A stretch of DNA of 22,558 nucleotides from Verrucomicrobia bacterium UBA1211 (GTDB taxonomy: Bacteria > Verrucomicrobiota > Kiritimatiellia > RFP12 > UBA1067), in assembly GCA_002309585.1 (NCBI GenBank), contig DBXN01000112.1:1-22558 (forward strand), given 5' to 3'. A model generated the notes under the pieces. That model did no database searches and was not told the origin of the DNA. It worked only from the letters and a program-made list of their open reading frames with translations. A program made the translations under genes and the position numbers. Below, in pieces: positions 1-6,447 of this stretch (position 1 is its first letter; each line of letters opens with the position of its first letter).

Positions 1-776
1 TTCTCCGCGATGGCGGCGCCCGAATCGTAGAACCGGCCCTCGTCTTCCTTTGTGATAAGGACCTTCACGCCCGTCCCGTCACCGGGATGCGAGCCGTGGG
101 AGCCGACGGCGAACTGGAGTCTCATGCCCTGTGTCAGGTAGCGCACCGGCATCTGCCAGTCGAACCGCTGGGTCCGGGGCAGGGTCCCGCCCCAGGTGCC
201 GCTGTTCTCCAACGAAACAAGCATGTTCACCAGTTCGGTGTCGCCCTCCGCCTCCGAACCGAGCGTGACATGCACGTCCACGCCAGACGAATAACCCGAA
301 TCACACACTTCAAGGTCATGGAACGAGGTGAAAACGGAATACCATCCATCCTCCGGCACGGTGAAACGCAGCACGGCGTAAGAGTTGCCGCTGGGGGCCG
401 GATGCATAACCAGCTCATCCGCCTCAACCAGATTATCGGCGGTACCGAGATCGGACAACACCATCGAACACGTCTCCCCCGTCATATTCACCATGATGAT
501 CGGGTAGTAGTCCGGATCGTTATTGCGCCAGCCGTCCACCTGACCGTCGCCCCGCGTGGCATGGGTTGCGTAGTCGCCCTGTACCGAGAACGGCGAGCCA
601 TCCGAGGCGAAATGGTATGACCAGACACCGCCGTTCGCATCCGTGTAGGGGTTGGCGTATGTGCCGCTCTGGCAGTTCTGGCGCAGGGCCTTGCCCGCGT
701 CAAAAACCGTGCGCGCCGAAGCCGTGAACGCCACCGCCACCGCGCCGATTACAAAAAGACTTCCCGATGTTCTCAT
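1..776 (-). CDS. Secreted protein of unknown function (3' end outside window)
   Basis: An uninterrupted minus-strand frame runs from ATG at 776 off the left edge, so 258 codons are visible and the C-terminus is missing. The N-terminus (MRTSGSLFVIGAVAVAFTASA) is a clear Sec signal peptide with probable cleavage after ASA. The start is supported by an AGGAAAGGA ribosome site about 6 bases upstream. The mature part is polar and rich in Gly, Asp, Tyr and Trp, with alternating hydrophobic stretches that suggest beta-sandwich structure and no membrane segment. I recognise no catalytic motif. It is divergent from the LacI/AraC-type regulator at 1074, which could control it. It may be a cell-surface or glycan-binding protein, but that is a guess from context. 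The coding call is firm; the function is unknown. Confidence 0.82.
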   Translation of the reverse strand, partial: MRTSGSLFVIGAVAVAFTASARTVFDAGKALRQNCQSGTYANPYTDANGGVWSYHFASDGSPFSVQGDYATHATRGDGQVDGWRNNDPDYYPIIMVNMTGETCSMVLSDLGTADNLVEADELVMHPAPSGNSYAVLRFTVPEDGWYSVFTSFHDLEVCDSGYSSGVDVHVTLGSEAEGDTELVNMLVSLENSGTWGGTLPRTQRFDWQMPVRYLTQGMRLQFAVGSHGSHPGDGTGVKVLITKEDEGRFYDSGAAIAE

Positions 777-825
777 GTCAGTTCCTTTCCTGCAACAAAA
801 ACTCGCCCATTTAGAGTATAGTTTT

Positions 826-854
826 ATTGTCTCACACCCTCTCCCGCCCGTCAA
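826..854 (-). promoter_or_regulatory. Candidate sigma70-type promoter for the secreted gene at 776
   Basis: Read on the minus strand, TTGACG (849-854) and GACAAT (826-831) are separated by exactly 17 bases. They lie about 50 bases upstream of the ATG at 776. The spacer carries GGGTGTGAG, which resembles the GGGTGTGAC sites at 12125 and 12191. Confidence 0.45.
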
Positions 855-948
855 GGCCAAGGGTTCATTTTTCAGGCAATCAATAATTCACAGTTCGGGC
901 AACACATGGTAAATGCGTAGCCCAAGGCGCCTTCCAGACGCGTTTCCG

Positions 949-1007
949 GCGCATCTTATGCCGCTCTTGATGCGGCGAGGCCGCATCAAGAGCGGCATAA
1001 GATGCGC
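949..1007. repeat. Perfect 28-bp inverted repeat with a 3-base loop
   Basis: The arms 949-976 and 980-1007 are exact reverse complements around the loop GAG. The stem contains CCGCATCAAGAGCGGC on its right arm. No T-run follows on either strand, so it does not look like an ordinary intrinsic terminator, and it is longer than a typical operator. It sits in the divergent region between the gene at 776 and the regulator at 1074. A related but shorter palindrome lies at 12075-12099, which suggests a dispersed palindromic element. The role is unknown. Confidence 0.85.
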
Positions 1008-1073
1008 GTTTGACCATGGTGAAGCAAACTATCCGCTTGCGCCCGCTCCCGCGACCGTGGTAAAGTGCGCACC

Positions 1074-2249
1074 ATGGCACGGACATTCAAAAGACGCAAG
1101 GTCATCGTGGCGCTGGAGATGACAGACGCGTCCGGACGCAACCAGCTCATGGGGATCTTCCGTTTTCTCGGGTATGACCGACACTGGGACATCCGTCTTC
1201 TTCAGACGCCAGACGAACTGACACCCGGCGTTGTCACCTCCGCCGTCAATGAGGGAATCGACGGGCTGATCACCTGTGTGGAAGGATCGCCCGGCACGGT
1301 CGAGGCACTGGTGGAGGCGCCCTTCCCCATTGTCGCGCTTGATCTGGACTCCCCCGTCCTGAAGACGCGCCGCCACAACATTTCCTTCGCCTGGACGGAT
1401 GACGACGGTATCGCGGTACGGGGGGCGCGCTTTCTTTCCGGTCTGGGGCGGATCGGCACGTTCGCCTTCGTGCCGGCGATCAACGACGAAGGGTGGTCGC
1501 GCCGCCGCAAATCGGCGTTTTGCCGCGAGATCGCCCGCCAGGGGGCGTCGTGTCAAGTCTTCCCCGGCGGTGACGCGCATACGCTTGGCGCATGGCTGGA
1601 GGGTCTGCCGCGTCCCGTGGCGGTGATGGCCGCCTCGGACTTCCGCGCGCGCCAAGTCATCGAGGCGTGCCACGACCGCAATCTCGACATCCCCGTACAG
1701 GTCGCCGTGCTGGGCGTCGATAACGATGAACTACTCTGCGACTACCCATCGCCGACACTCTCCAGTGTCCTGCCGGACTTCGAGGACCAGGGCTTCAAGG
1801 CGGCGCGGGAACTCGCGCGCATGATGAACGCACGCCGCCCCTGCGCCCCGCGCATCATCCCCTGCTCGGTCAAGGGCATCGTCGCGCGTGAATCGACGCA
1901 TCCCTTCGCGCCGTCCGAAAATCTCGTGCGCCGCGCCCGCGCCTTCATCGCGCGCGAGGCCACGAACGGCGCGAGCGTGGCGGACGTTGTGGCGCACCTC
2001 GGCGTTTCGCGCCGGTTGGCCGACCTCCGGTTCCGGCAGATCACGGGCAAGACGATCGGCGAGACGCTCACGCGCACGCGCCTCGACGCCGTCATCCGTC
2101 TCCTGCGCCAGCGCCACGTGCCGCTCTCGGAGATTCCGGGCCGCTGCGGCTTCGCCAACGCGAACGCGCTCCGTAACCTCTTCCGCCGCACCTACGGTGT
2201 CCCGATGCGCAAATGGCGCGAGAAGGGAAGAGTAAAGAGTGACGAGTGA
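1074..2249 (+). CDS. LacI-like sensor / AraC-type DNA-binding transcriptional regulator (XylR-like)
   Basis: A 391-residue sugar-type regulator. Residues of about 8-270 resemble the periplasmic-binding-protein sensor of the LacI/GalR family, with the typical late block VAVLGVDNDELLCDYPSPTL followed by an SSV...GFKAARELARMM segment. Residues of about 282-385 form an AraC-type double helix-turn-helix (SVADVVAHLGVSRRLADLRF, then IPGRCGFANANALRNLFRR and YGVPMRKWR). There is no LacI N-terminal helix-turn-helix, so the domain order matches E. coli XylR. The ATG at 1074 is chosen; an in-frame GTG at 1065 is possible, and neither has a clear ribosome site. It is divergent from the secreted protein at 776 and near glycan-degradation genes, so a sugar-responsive role is likely. 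The ligand and targets are unknown. Confidence 0.92.
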   Translation: MARTFKRRKVIVALEMTDASGRNQLMGIFRFLGYDRHWDIRLLQTPDELTPGVVTSAVNEGIDGLITCVEGSPGTVEALVEAPFPIVALDLDSPVLKTRRHNISFAWTDDDGIAVRGARFLSGLGRIGTFAFVPAINDEGWSRRRKSAFCREIARQGASCQVFPGGDAHTLGAWLEGLPRPVAVMAASDFRARQVIEACHDRNLDIPVQVAVLGVDNDELLCDYPSPTLSSVLPDFEDQGFKAARELARMMNARRPCAPRIIPCSVKGIVARESTHPFAPSENLVRRARAFIAREATNGASVADVVAHLGVSRRLADLRFRQITGKTIGETLTRTRLDAVIRLLRQRHVPLSEIPGRCGFANANALRNLFRRTYGVPMRKWREKGRVKSDE

Positions 2250-2379
2250 GAATGAAAAATGAAAAGATAAGGAAACGGAAGTCTGATGTCTGATGTCCGA
2301 AGTCATCCTCACGTCTCATGTCTCACGTCTCATGCCAACCAACCCTCAACACTCAACCTAAACGCTCAACCGCACGTTT
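2250..2379. repeat. Degenerate short tandem repeats in intergenic DNA
   Basis: After the regulator's stop codon comes an A-rich stretch, then imperfect repeats of a GTCTSAYGTCTSAT-like unit (about 2281-2334), followed by imperfect CTCAAC repeats (about 2341-2371). No open frame here looks coding. A similar CATCAACGCTCAACGCTAAC string spans the stop codon of the gene ending at 14291. This looks like slippage-prone filler rather than a CRISPR array, because the units are short and irregular. Confidence 0.5.
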
Positions 2380-2990
2380 TTACCTTTCCCTCCTTTCCTG
2401 TTCCCACTTACTGCGAAGCGAGCGCAGCTGACTCGGCACATGGTCTTCATTCGGAGGGACCCAGGAGGAGAGAAAGTCCAAAATCCGATCCTGTTCCGAA
2501 GTCGTCAGCGCGGGATTTTCCGTGATGTGAAGAAGTGGGTCCACGACAGCTTTTTCACCCCATTCCAACGAACGCTCAAGGCACCACAGCCGCTGGTGCC
2601 GAGGCATTTCCGCGTGGTGCACCATTTCCGTTGGACATCCATCAGCTCCGGACGTTTACACAACGGCGCGAATGTAGGGAGAAGCCCGGGCTTCCCCATG
2701 ACCAGCCATGTGACGGAAACCACCTGCTGAGTCGAGAGATCGCCGCCACGTTTACTTATTAAGTCAATCAGCACCTCCCGTTGGGGGGTGTTCTCCGAAG
2801 AGAAAAACCGGGCATCCGAGAATAAAATTTCGGGATTCTGTGCAAAAGCGGTCCGCACTTCTTCCATCTCCGAACGCCGACGCCGGTAAAACCGACGTTG
2901 CACAGCTCCCAAGCCTATCTGATCATCAACCCAAACAACCCACGCATAAACCAGAAAACCGGCAACAAAAAGCCCCCTGTACGGGGGCTG
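2380..2990 (-). pseudogene. Broken gene: membrane-anchored protein remnant with a frameshift and no start
   Basis: Two minus-strand frames together read like one protein. The first frame is open from just after the TGA at 2991. It encodes a hydrophobic segment (GLFVAGFLVYAWVVWV), then RRFYRRRRSEMEEVRTAF and a soluble stretch to about DVQRK near 2630. Sensible coding then continues in another frame from EMVHHAEMPRHQRLW to a TAA at 2380-2382. One missing G in a CGGAAATG string would explain the shift. No ATG or ribosome site precedes the hydrophobic segment; in-frame TTG at 2912 and ATG near 2867 lack convincing sites and would drop the anchor. Either this is a decayed gene or the sequence has an error near 2630. 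The family is not recognised. Confidence 0.6.
2967..2989 (-). terminator. Rho-independent terminator after the 59-codon gene
   Basis: On the minus strand a 7-bp GC-rich stem (AGCCCCC / GGGGGCT, loop of 5) is followed directly by TTTTTG. It begins 2 bases after the stop codon of the small gene 2991-3170, so it is well placed to end that transcript. Confidence 0.8.
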
Positions 2991-3170
2991 TCACACGATC
3001 CAACGAACCGACGAGCAGATCATCTTCCGTTCCAGGTGAACCCCCGGGCCCGTCACCCAACCCCCAAAGGTTGCTGTCATCAACGTGAAGTAACAGCCGC
3101 CGCAAAACACCGCCAGAACGGCCAAGCAGGCAAGCTGGAAAACCTGAATCCTGTTCATTATCCGTTTCAT
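2991..3170 (-). CDS. Small hydrophobic protein, 59 residues, unknown function
   Basis: An ATG at 3170 follows a very strong ribosome site (GGAGG, 6 bases upstream), and the frame ends in TGA at 2991-2993. A clean intrinsic terminator starts right after the stop. The product begins MKRIMNRIQVFQLACLAVLA and continues with VFCGGCYF. It therefore has a basic start and one hydrophobic segment (about residues 9-33) with several Cys, consistent with a signal-like or single-pass membrane protein. A lipoprotein signal is possible but the lipobox is poor. It lies 76 bases downstream of tRNA-Ala on the same strand, beyond that tRNA's terminator, and I see no separate promoter. Ribosome site plus terminator argue that it is real; no family is recognised. 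Confidence 0.6.
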   Translation of the reverse strand: MKRIMNRIQVFQLACLAVLAVFCGGCYFTLMTATFGGWVTGPGVHLERKMICSSVRWIV

Positions 3171-3199
3171 GTCTTAACCTCCGGATCGCAGGATGAAAT

Positions 3200-3233
3200 A
3201 AAAAAAACGTTTCACCCGGACATGGACGAAACG
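3200..3233 (-). terminator. Rho-independent terminator of tRNA-Ala
   Basis: On the minus strand CGTTTC pairs with GAAACG, extended by four more pairs including two G-U, around a 6-base loop. A run of eight T follows. It lies 13 bases past the tRNA 3' end. Confidence 0.75.
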
Positions 3234-3246
3234 CTCAACTGAAATA

Positions 3247-3322
3247 TGGTGGAGAAGAAGAGATTCGAACTCTCGACCCCCACGTTGCGAACGTGATGCT
3301 CTACCAACTGAGCTACTTCCCC
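3247..3322 (-). tRNA. tRNA-Ala, anticodon CGC
   Basis: The minus strand folds into a complete 76-base cloverleaf with an encoded CCA end. The acceptor stem GGGGAAG / CTTCTCC contains the G3-U70 pair that marks alanine tRNAs. The D arm is GCTC...GAGC, the anticodon loop is TTCGCAA (anticodon CGC, reading GCG codons), and the T arm has the TTCGAAT loop. A promoter and a terminator flank it. GCG codons are common in the surrounding genes, which fits a dedicated CGC isoacceptor. Confidence 0.97.
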
Positions 3323-3342
3323 ATGTGTTGAAAACGGCGAAC

Positions 3343-3371
3343 ACATTACCAAACCCGGCACGGGATTGCAA
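3343..3371 (-). promoter_or_regulatory. Promoter of tRNA-Ala
   Basis: Minus-strand TTGCAA (3366-3371) and TAATGT (3343-3348) are spaced by 17 bases. They lie just upstream of the tRNA 5' end at 3322, so transcription would start a few bases before the mature tRNA. Confidence 0.65.
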
Positions 3372-3510
3372 GGGAAAAACGCATTTCGGGACAAAAAAAC
3401 ACCTTTCGCCGTTTTTCGTGGTCGCGCGTCAGCACCCCACTCATGGGGAATATTCCAGATGTGCCCGCCAAAAACCGTGTTTAGAACTTCGTCTCGAGGC
3501 GGCTTTGCGC

Positions 3511-3516
3511 TATAAT
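3511..3516 (+). promoter_or_regulatory. Candidate -10 element (TATAAT) for the GH101-like gene
   Basis: A perfect TATAAT lies 85 bases before the ATG at 3602, inside the string TTGCGCTATAAT. A near copy, TTGCGCTATATT, precedes the nagA leader (5177-5188). No good -35 box is visible at 16-18 bases. The rest of 3372-3601 holds no gene I can support. Confidence 0.4.
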
Positions 3517-3601
3517 GGCTTCGCTTTTTAGGTGGAACAGCGTCCGGCTCCATTCGCCGTGACGGCGGATGCGACAAAATCGGGTATTGAGGGGGAGAAC
3601 C

Positions 3602-5134
3602 ATGCGGATAAAGAGAGTAACGGGGCTTATCGTGGCATTGGGAACCTTGACCGTGTTCGATCTTTCAGGCGAAATCCTTCACGGGGACAAGGGCCAGACC
3701 GTTTTCACATTGGAAGGGCCGACACAGACGACACCTTTCAAGCAGGTGCCGTTCACGTGGCGCATAACTCCGCGCCATGACTACTCCCAAACCTACGTGA
3801 CGAAGCTTTTTCTCGCGCAGGCGGAGTTCGACAAGGACCATCTTGGGCACTTCAAACTCCGGGACAACGGGCGGCAGACCGTCTGTATGGATTGTGAAAC
3901 CGCCCTTGAGGCCATAAAAGGCATGGACGCCATCACCCTCGGCCTCCCGAAGATCGTCTATCTCGTCGGCTGGCAGTACAACGGACACGACTCCAAGTAT
4001 CCCGCCTTTTTCGAAGGCAACAGGAGCATCGCCCGCGCGGGCGACAAGGATCCGCTCGACAGTATCCGCTGGCTGATGCGTGAGGCGAAGAAATACCACA
4101 CCGCGGTCAGCCTGCACATCAACCTCTTCGACGCGTTCGACGACAGCCCGCTTTTCGCCGAATACGCGAAGGAGGACGTACTCGCGAAGGACAAGGACGG
4201 CAAGTATGTCATGGGCGACTGGGGATGGAAGATCAGCTACACCGCCGAATGGGAGAAAGGGCTTCTCCAGAAACGGATCGACCGTCTCTGTTCGCTTCTT
4301 CCGATTGCCGATGCCGGCACGATACATGTCGATGCCTTCCACAACGCCGCGCCGGTCCCCTTCGACGCCGGGGGCGGAAGAGTGAGGATACGGTTCCAGT
4401 CACCGATAAGCCCTTGGCACGGCTTCACGAAGGAACAGGACACCGAGACGAAGAAGAAGATCGTGGCGTATTTCGACTCGAAGGGGATTGACGTGACGAC
4501 GGAGGGCGCCGATATGGACATAGGCGGGTTGGGCGAGGGTTGGTTCCCGATGTTCTGGCACTTCGGCTCACGCGCGCACGCCCTCTCGCTCCGGGCGTCC
4601 CAGGCGTGCGGCGGCGACTGCGCCGTGCGGGCGTTCGGCGACAACGTGAATGGCGAGTCGATTTTCTACAGGAACCGGGATGTGGGGAAGGCGCTGGACA
4701 TCTTCAAGTGTGAATTCTGCAAGACCGCGCTCATCTGCCAGTATCTGAACCGTTTCCCCCGCAAAGCGCTGGTCGAGGGCAAGGACGGGAGCATCGGGGT
4801 GTTCGAAGACGGCATCCAGACCATGTGGAAAGCCCGTTCGCTGAGCGTCGCCCAGGATGGCAACATTTTGGCGCAGGACGGAGATGTGCTCATTCCCGCC
4901 GTGTGGCTGGGCGAGGGCGCGGTCATCGCCTTTTCCGAGAAGGGCTGCAACGCGAAAACGTGGACAGCGCCGCGGGAGGTGGCGTTCACGGGCGGGATTA
5001 AGGGATGGACGATAGACGCCTCCGGGCGGAAACCCTTCACCGGTTTCACGGTCGAGGGCCGCAAAGTCTCGCTCACCCTCGCTCCCGGCGAGATGGTCCT
5101 GCTCACGTCGGCGGCCGAAGGTCAAACCCCATAA
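3602..5134 (+). CDS. Secreted GH101-like endo-alpha-N-acetylgalactosaminidase candidate
   Basis: Start ATG at 3602 is fixed by a strong GAGGGGGAGA ribosome site and by the signal peptide that follows (MRIKRVTGLIVALGTLTVF). The 510-residue product resembles the TIM-barrel core of glycoside hydrolase family 101, which releases core-1 disaccharide from Ser/Thr of mucin-type glycoproteins. Seen in sequence: IVYLVGWQYNGHDSKYP (about 118-134), a barrel segment AVSLHINLFDAFDD, GTIHVDAF with Asp244 at the nucleophile position, and IDVTTEGADMD with Glu301 at the acid/base position. The last 120 or so residues look like a beta-sandwich. It is far shorter than typical multidomain GH101 enzymes, and no binding modules are visible. 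It lies just upstream of nagA. The family assignment is by motif memory only; the exact linkage cut is inferred. Confidence 0.78.
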   Translation: MRIKRVTGLIVALGTLTVFDLSGEILHGDKGQTVFTLEGPTQTTPFKQVPFTWRITPRHDYSQTYVTKLFLAQAEFDKDHLGHFKLRDNGRQTVCMDCETALEAIKGMDAITLGLPKIVYLVGWQYNGHDSKYPAFFEGNRSIARAGDKDPLDSIRWLMREAKKYHTAVSLHINLFDAFDDSPLFAEYAKEDVLAKDKDGKYVMGDWGWKISYTAEWEKGLLQKRIDRLCSLLPIADAGTIHVDAFHNAAPVPFDAGGGRVRIRFQSPISPWHGFTKEQDTETKKKIVAYFDSKGIDVTTEGADMDIGGLGEGWFPMFWHFGSRAHALSLRASQACGGDCAVRAFGDNVNGESIFYRNRDVGKALDIFKCEFCKTALICQYLNRFPRKALVEGKDGSIGVFEDGIQTMWKARSLSVAQDGNILAQDGDVLIPAVWLGEGAVIAFSEKGCNAKTWTAPREVAFTGGIKGWTIDASGRKPFTGFTVEGRKVSLTLAPGEMVLLTSAAEGQTP

Positions 5135-5182
5135 CCTTCTTCAAGACCTCATCTTAAACGTGACTTGTTTCCCGCGTTGCGC

Positions 5183-5188
5183 TATATT
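5183..5188 (+). promoter_or_regulatory. Candidate -10 element for the nagA operon
   Basis: TATATT within TTGCGCTATATT, about 40 bases before the leader ORF and about 105 bases before nagA. The string nearly repeats the one ahead of the GH101-like gene (TTGCGCTATAAT at 3505-3516). The -35 region is not clear. Confidence 0.35.
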
Positions 5189-5226
5189 ATCCACTCTGTA
5201 ATCACTCTGCCGAAAGAGGAGGAACG

Positions 5227-5316
5227 ATGGAGGTGACGCGGGCCAAGCCGGCATCACCCATCGACCTTAAACACACAGAAAAGGAGTTTCACCATGTCTA
5301 CCGGATTGATCCGTAA
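5227..5316 (+). CDS. Possible 29-residue leader ORF overlapping the nagA start
   Basis: ATG at 5227 is preceded by a strong GAGGAGG ribosome site. The frame (MEVTRAKPASPIDLKHTEKE...) ends at TAA 5314-5316, so it overlaps the first 23 bases of nagA in another frame. nagA has its own AGGAG site inside this ORF. The arrangement suggests a translated leader that could couple to or compete with nagA translation. The peptide has no recognisable domain, and it may be fortuitous. Confidence 0.35.
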   Translation: MEVTRAKPASPIDLKHTEKEFHHVYRIDP

Positions 5317-6442
5317 CGCCCATGTCATCAGCCCGAAGTGCGATCTGCCCAACGCCGCGATCCTTATCGAAGGCACCCGCATCGCGCGTGTCGCGGCGGC
5401 GGACGAGCCGCTGGCCGCCGACTGGACCTATGACGCGAAGGGCGCGTATGTCGTCCCGGGGTTCATCGACATCCACACCCACGGCGCCGCCGGCATGGAC
5501 ATCACCGACGAGACGGACGGCGCGGTCGTGGCGGTCGCCAAGGCCAAACTGGAGGAGGGTTGCACCTCTTTCGCCCCGACCACCCTCACCTTGGCGGAGG
5601 AGACCCTGGCCGCCTCCCTGACCGCCATCGCCGACTACGCGAAAACCGCCCGTTACAGCAAGGTGATCGGCACCCATCTGGAAGGCCCCTATATCAACCC
5701 CGCCTGCCTCGGGGCGCAAAATCCCGCCTTCGTCCGCAAGCCGGATGTGGAAGAGGTCCGCCGTCTCCAGGCGATCACCCCCATCTCCCAGATCACCTTC
5801 GCCGTCGAGGTGGAGGGCGGCGACGCCTTTGCGCAGGCCTGTCTGGACAACGGGATCGTGCCTTCCTGCGGGCACTCCAAAGCGACCTACGCGCAGTTCA
5901 AGCGCGCCTATCACCGGGGGCTGCGCCACCTGACCCATTTCTGCAACCAGATGACCCCGCTGCATCACCGCGACATCGGTCTGGTGGGCGCGGGTCTGCT
6001 GCATGGCGATGTCCGCACGGAGATCATCTGCGACAAGATCCATCTCGCCCCGGAGATGATCCAGCTCATCTTCGCCCGGCGGCCCATTGAGACGATCGTG
6101 ATGATCACCGATTCGATGCGGGCCAGCCATCTGCCGGACGGCCCCTCCTCGCTCGGCGGTCTGGAGGTGATCGTCAAGGACGGCCAAGCCCGCCTCGCTT
6201 CGAACGGCGCGCTCGCCGGTTCCGTCCTCCAGATGAACATCGCCCTGAAGAACGTCCACGAGGTCACCGGCAAACCGCTCGCCGAGATCATCCAGGCCAC
6301 CTCCTGGAACCAGGCTGTGGAGCTGGGCCGCGGGGATGAGCTGGGCAAGGTTGAAGCGGGTTACCTCGCCGACCTGGCGGTGCTGGATCCCGCGACCTTC
6401 GCGGTCCAGGCGGTCTTTGTGGATGGCGGGCAGAGGATCTGA
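5294..6442 (+). CDS. nagA: N-acetylglucosamine-6-phosphate deacetylase
   Basis: A 382-residue cytoplasmic enzyme of the amidohydrolase superfamily that converts GlcNAc-6-P to GlcN-6-P and acetate. Its key motifs are all present: VVPGFIDIHTHG with His61 and His63, HLEGPYINP with metal ligand Glu130, CGHS with His194, LTHFCNQM with His215, and MITDSM with catalytic Asp273. LAGS near 307-310 and the C-terminal GYLADLAVLD strand are typical. The length matches the family. An AGGAG site lies 7 bases before the ATG. It heads a tight operon, with the next gene 5 bases downstream, and follows a GH101-like gene whose products would supply amino sugars. No nagB or sugar transporter is visible in the window. 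Confidence 0.96.
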   Translation: MSTGLIRNAHVISPKCDLPNAAILIEGTRIARVAAADEPLAADWTYDAKGAYVVPGFIDIHTHGAAGMDITDETDGAVVAVAKAKLEEGCTSFAPTTLTLAEETLAASLTAIADYAKTARYSKVIGTHLEGPYINPACLGAQNPAFVRKPDVEEVRRLQAITPISQITFAVEVEGGDAFAQACLDNGIVPSCGHSKATYAQFKRAYHRGLRHLTHFCNQMTPLHHRDIGLVGAGLLHGDVRTEIICDKIHLAPEMIQLIFARRPIETIVMITDSMRASHLPDGPSSLGGLEVIVKDGQARLASNGALAGSVLQMNIALKNVHEVTGKPLAEIIQATSWNQAVELGRGDELGKVEAGYLADLAVLDPATFAVQAVFVDGGQRI

Positions 6443-6447
6443 GCGAC

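Noticed and set aside
880..1086. Minus-strand 68-codon ORF through the 28-bp hairpin
   Set aside because: It crosses both hairpin arms and the regulator start, has no ribosome site and no recognisable protein features.
2281..2372. Possible CRISPR array
   Set aside because: Units are too short and irregular, with no unique spacers and no cas genes nearby.
2991..2993. TGA read through as Sec or Trp to join the 59-codon gene to the downstream frame
   Set aside because: An intrinsic terminator starts right after the TGA, and no SECIS-like fold is needed to explain the region; the downstream frame is itself frameshifted.
2840..3242. Plus-strand ORFs of 82 and 114 codons
   Set aside because: They lie opposite the small gene and the remnant, cover both terminators, and have Pro/Asn/Gln-rich random-looking composition.
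3212..3577. Minus-strand ORF with a GEVAQLVEHH segment
   Set aside because: That segment is the usual translation of a tRNA gene read as protein; it overlaps the tRNA-Ala cloverleaf and its promoter.
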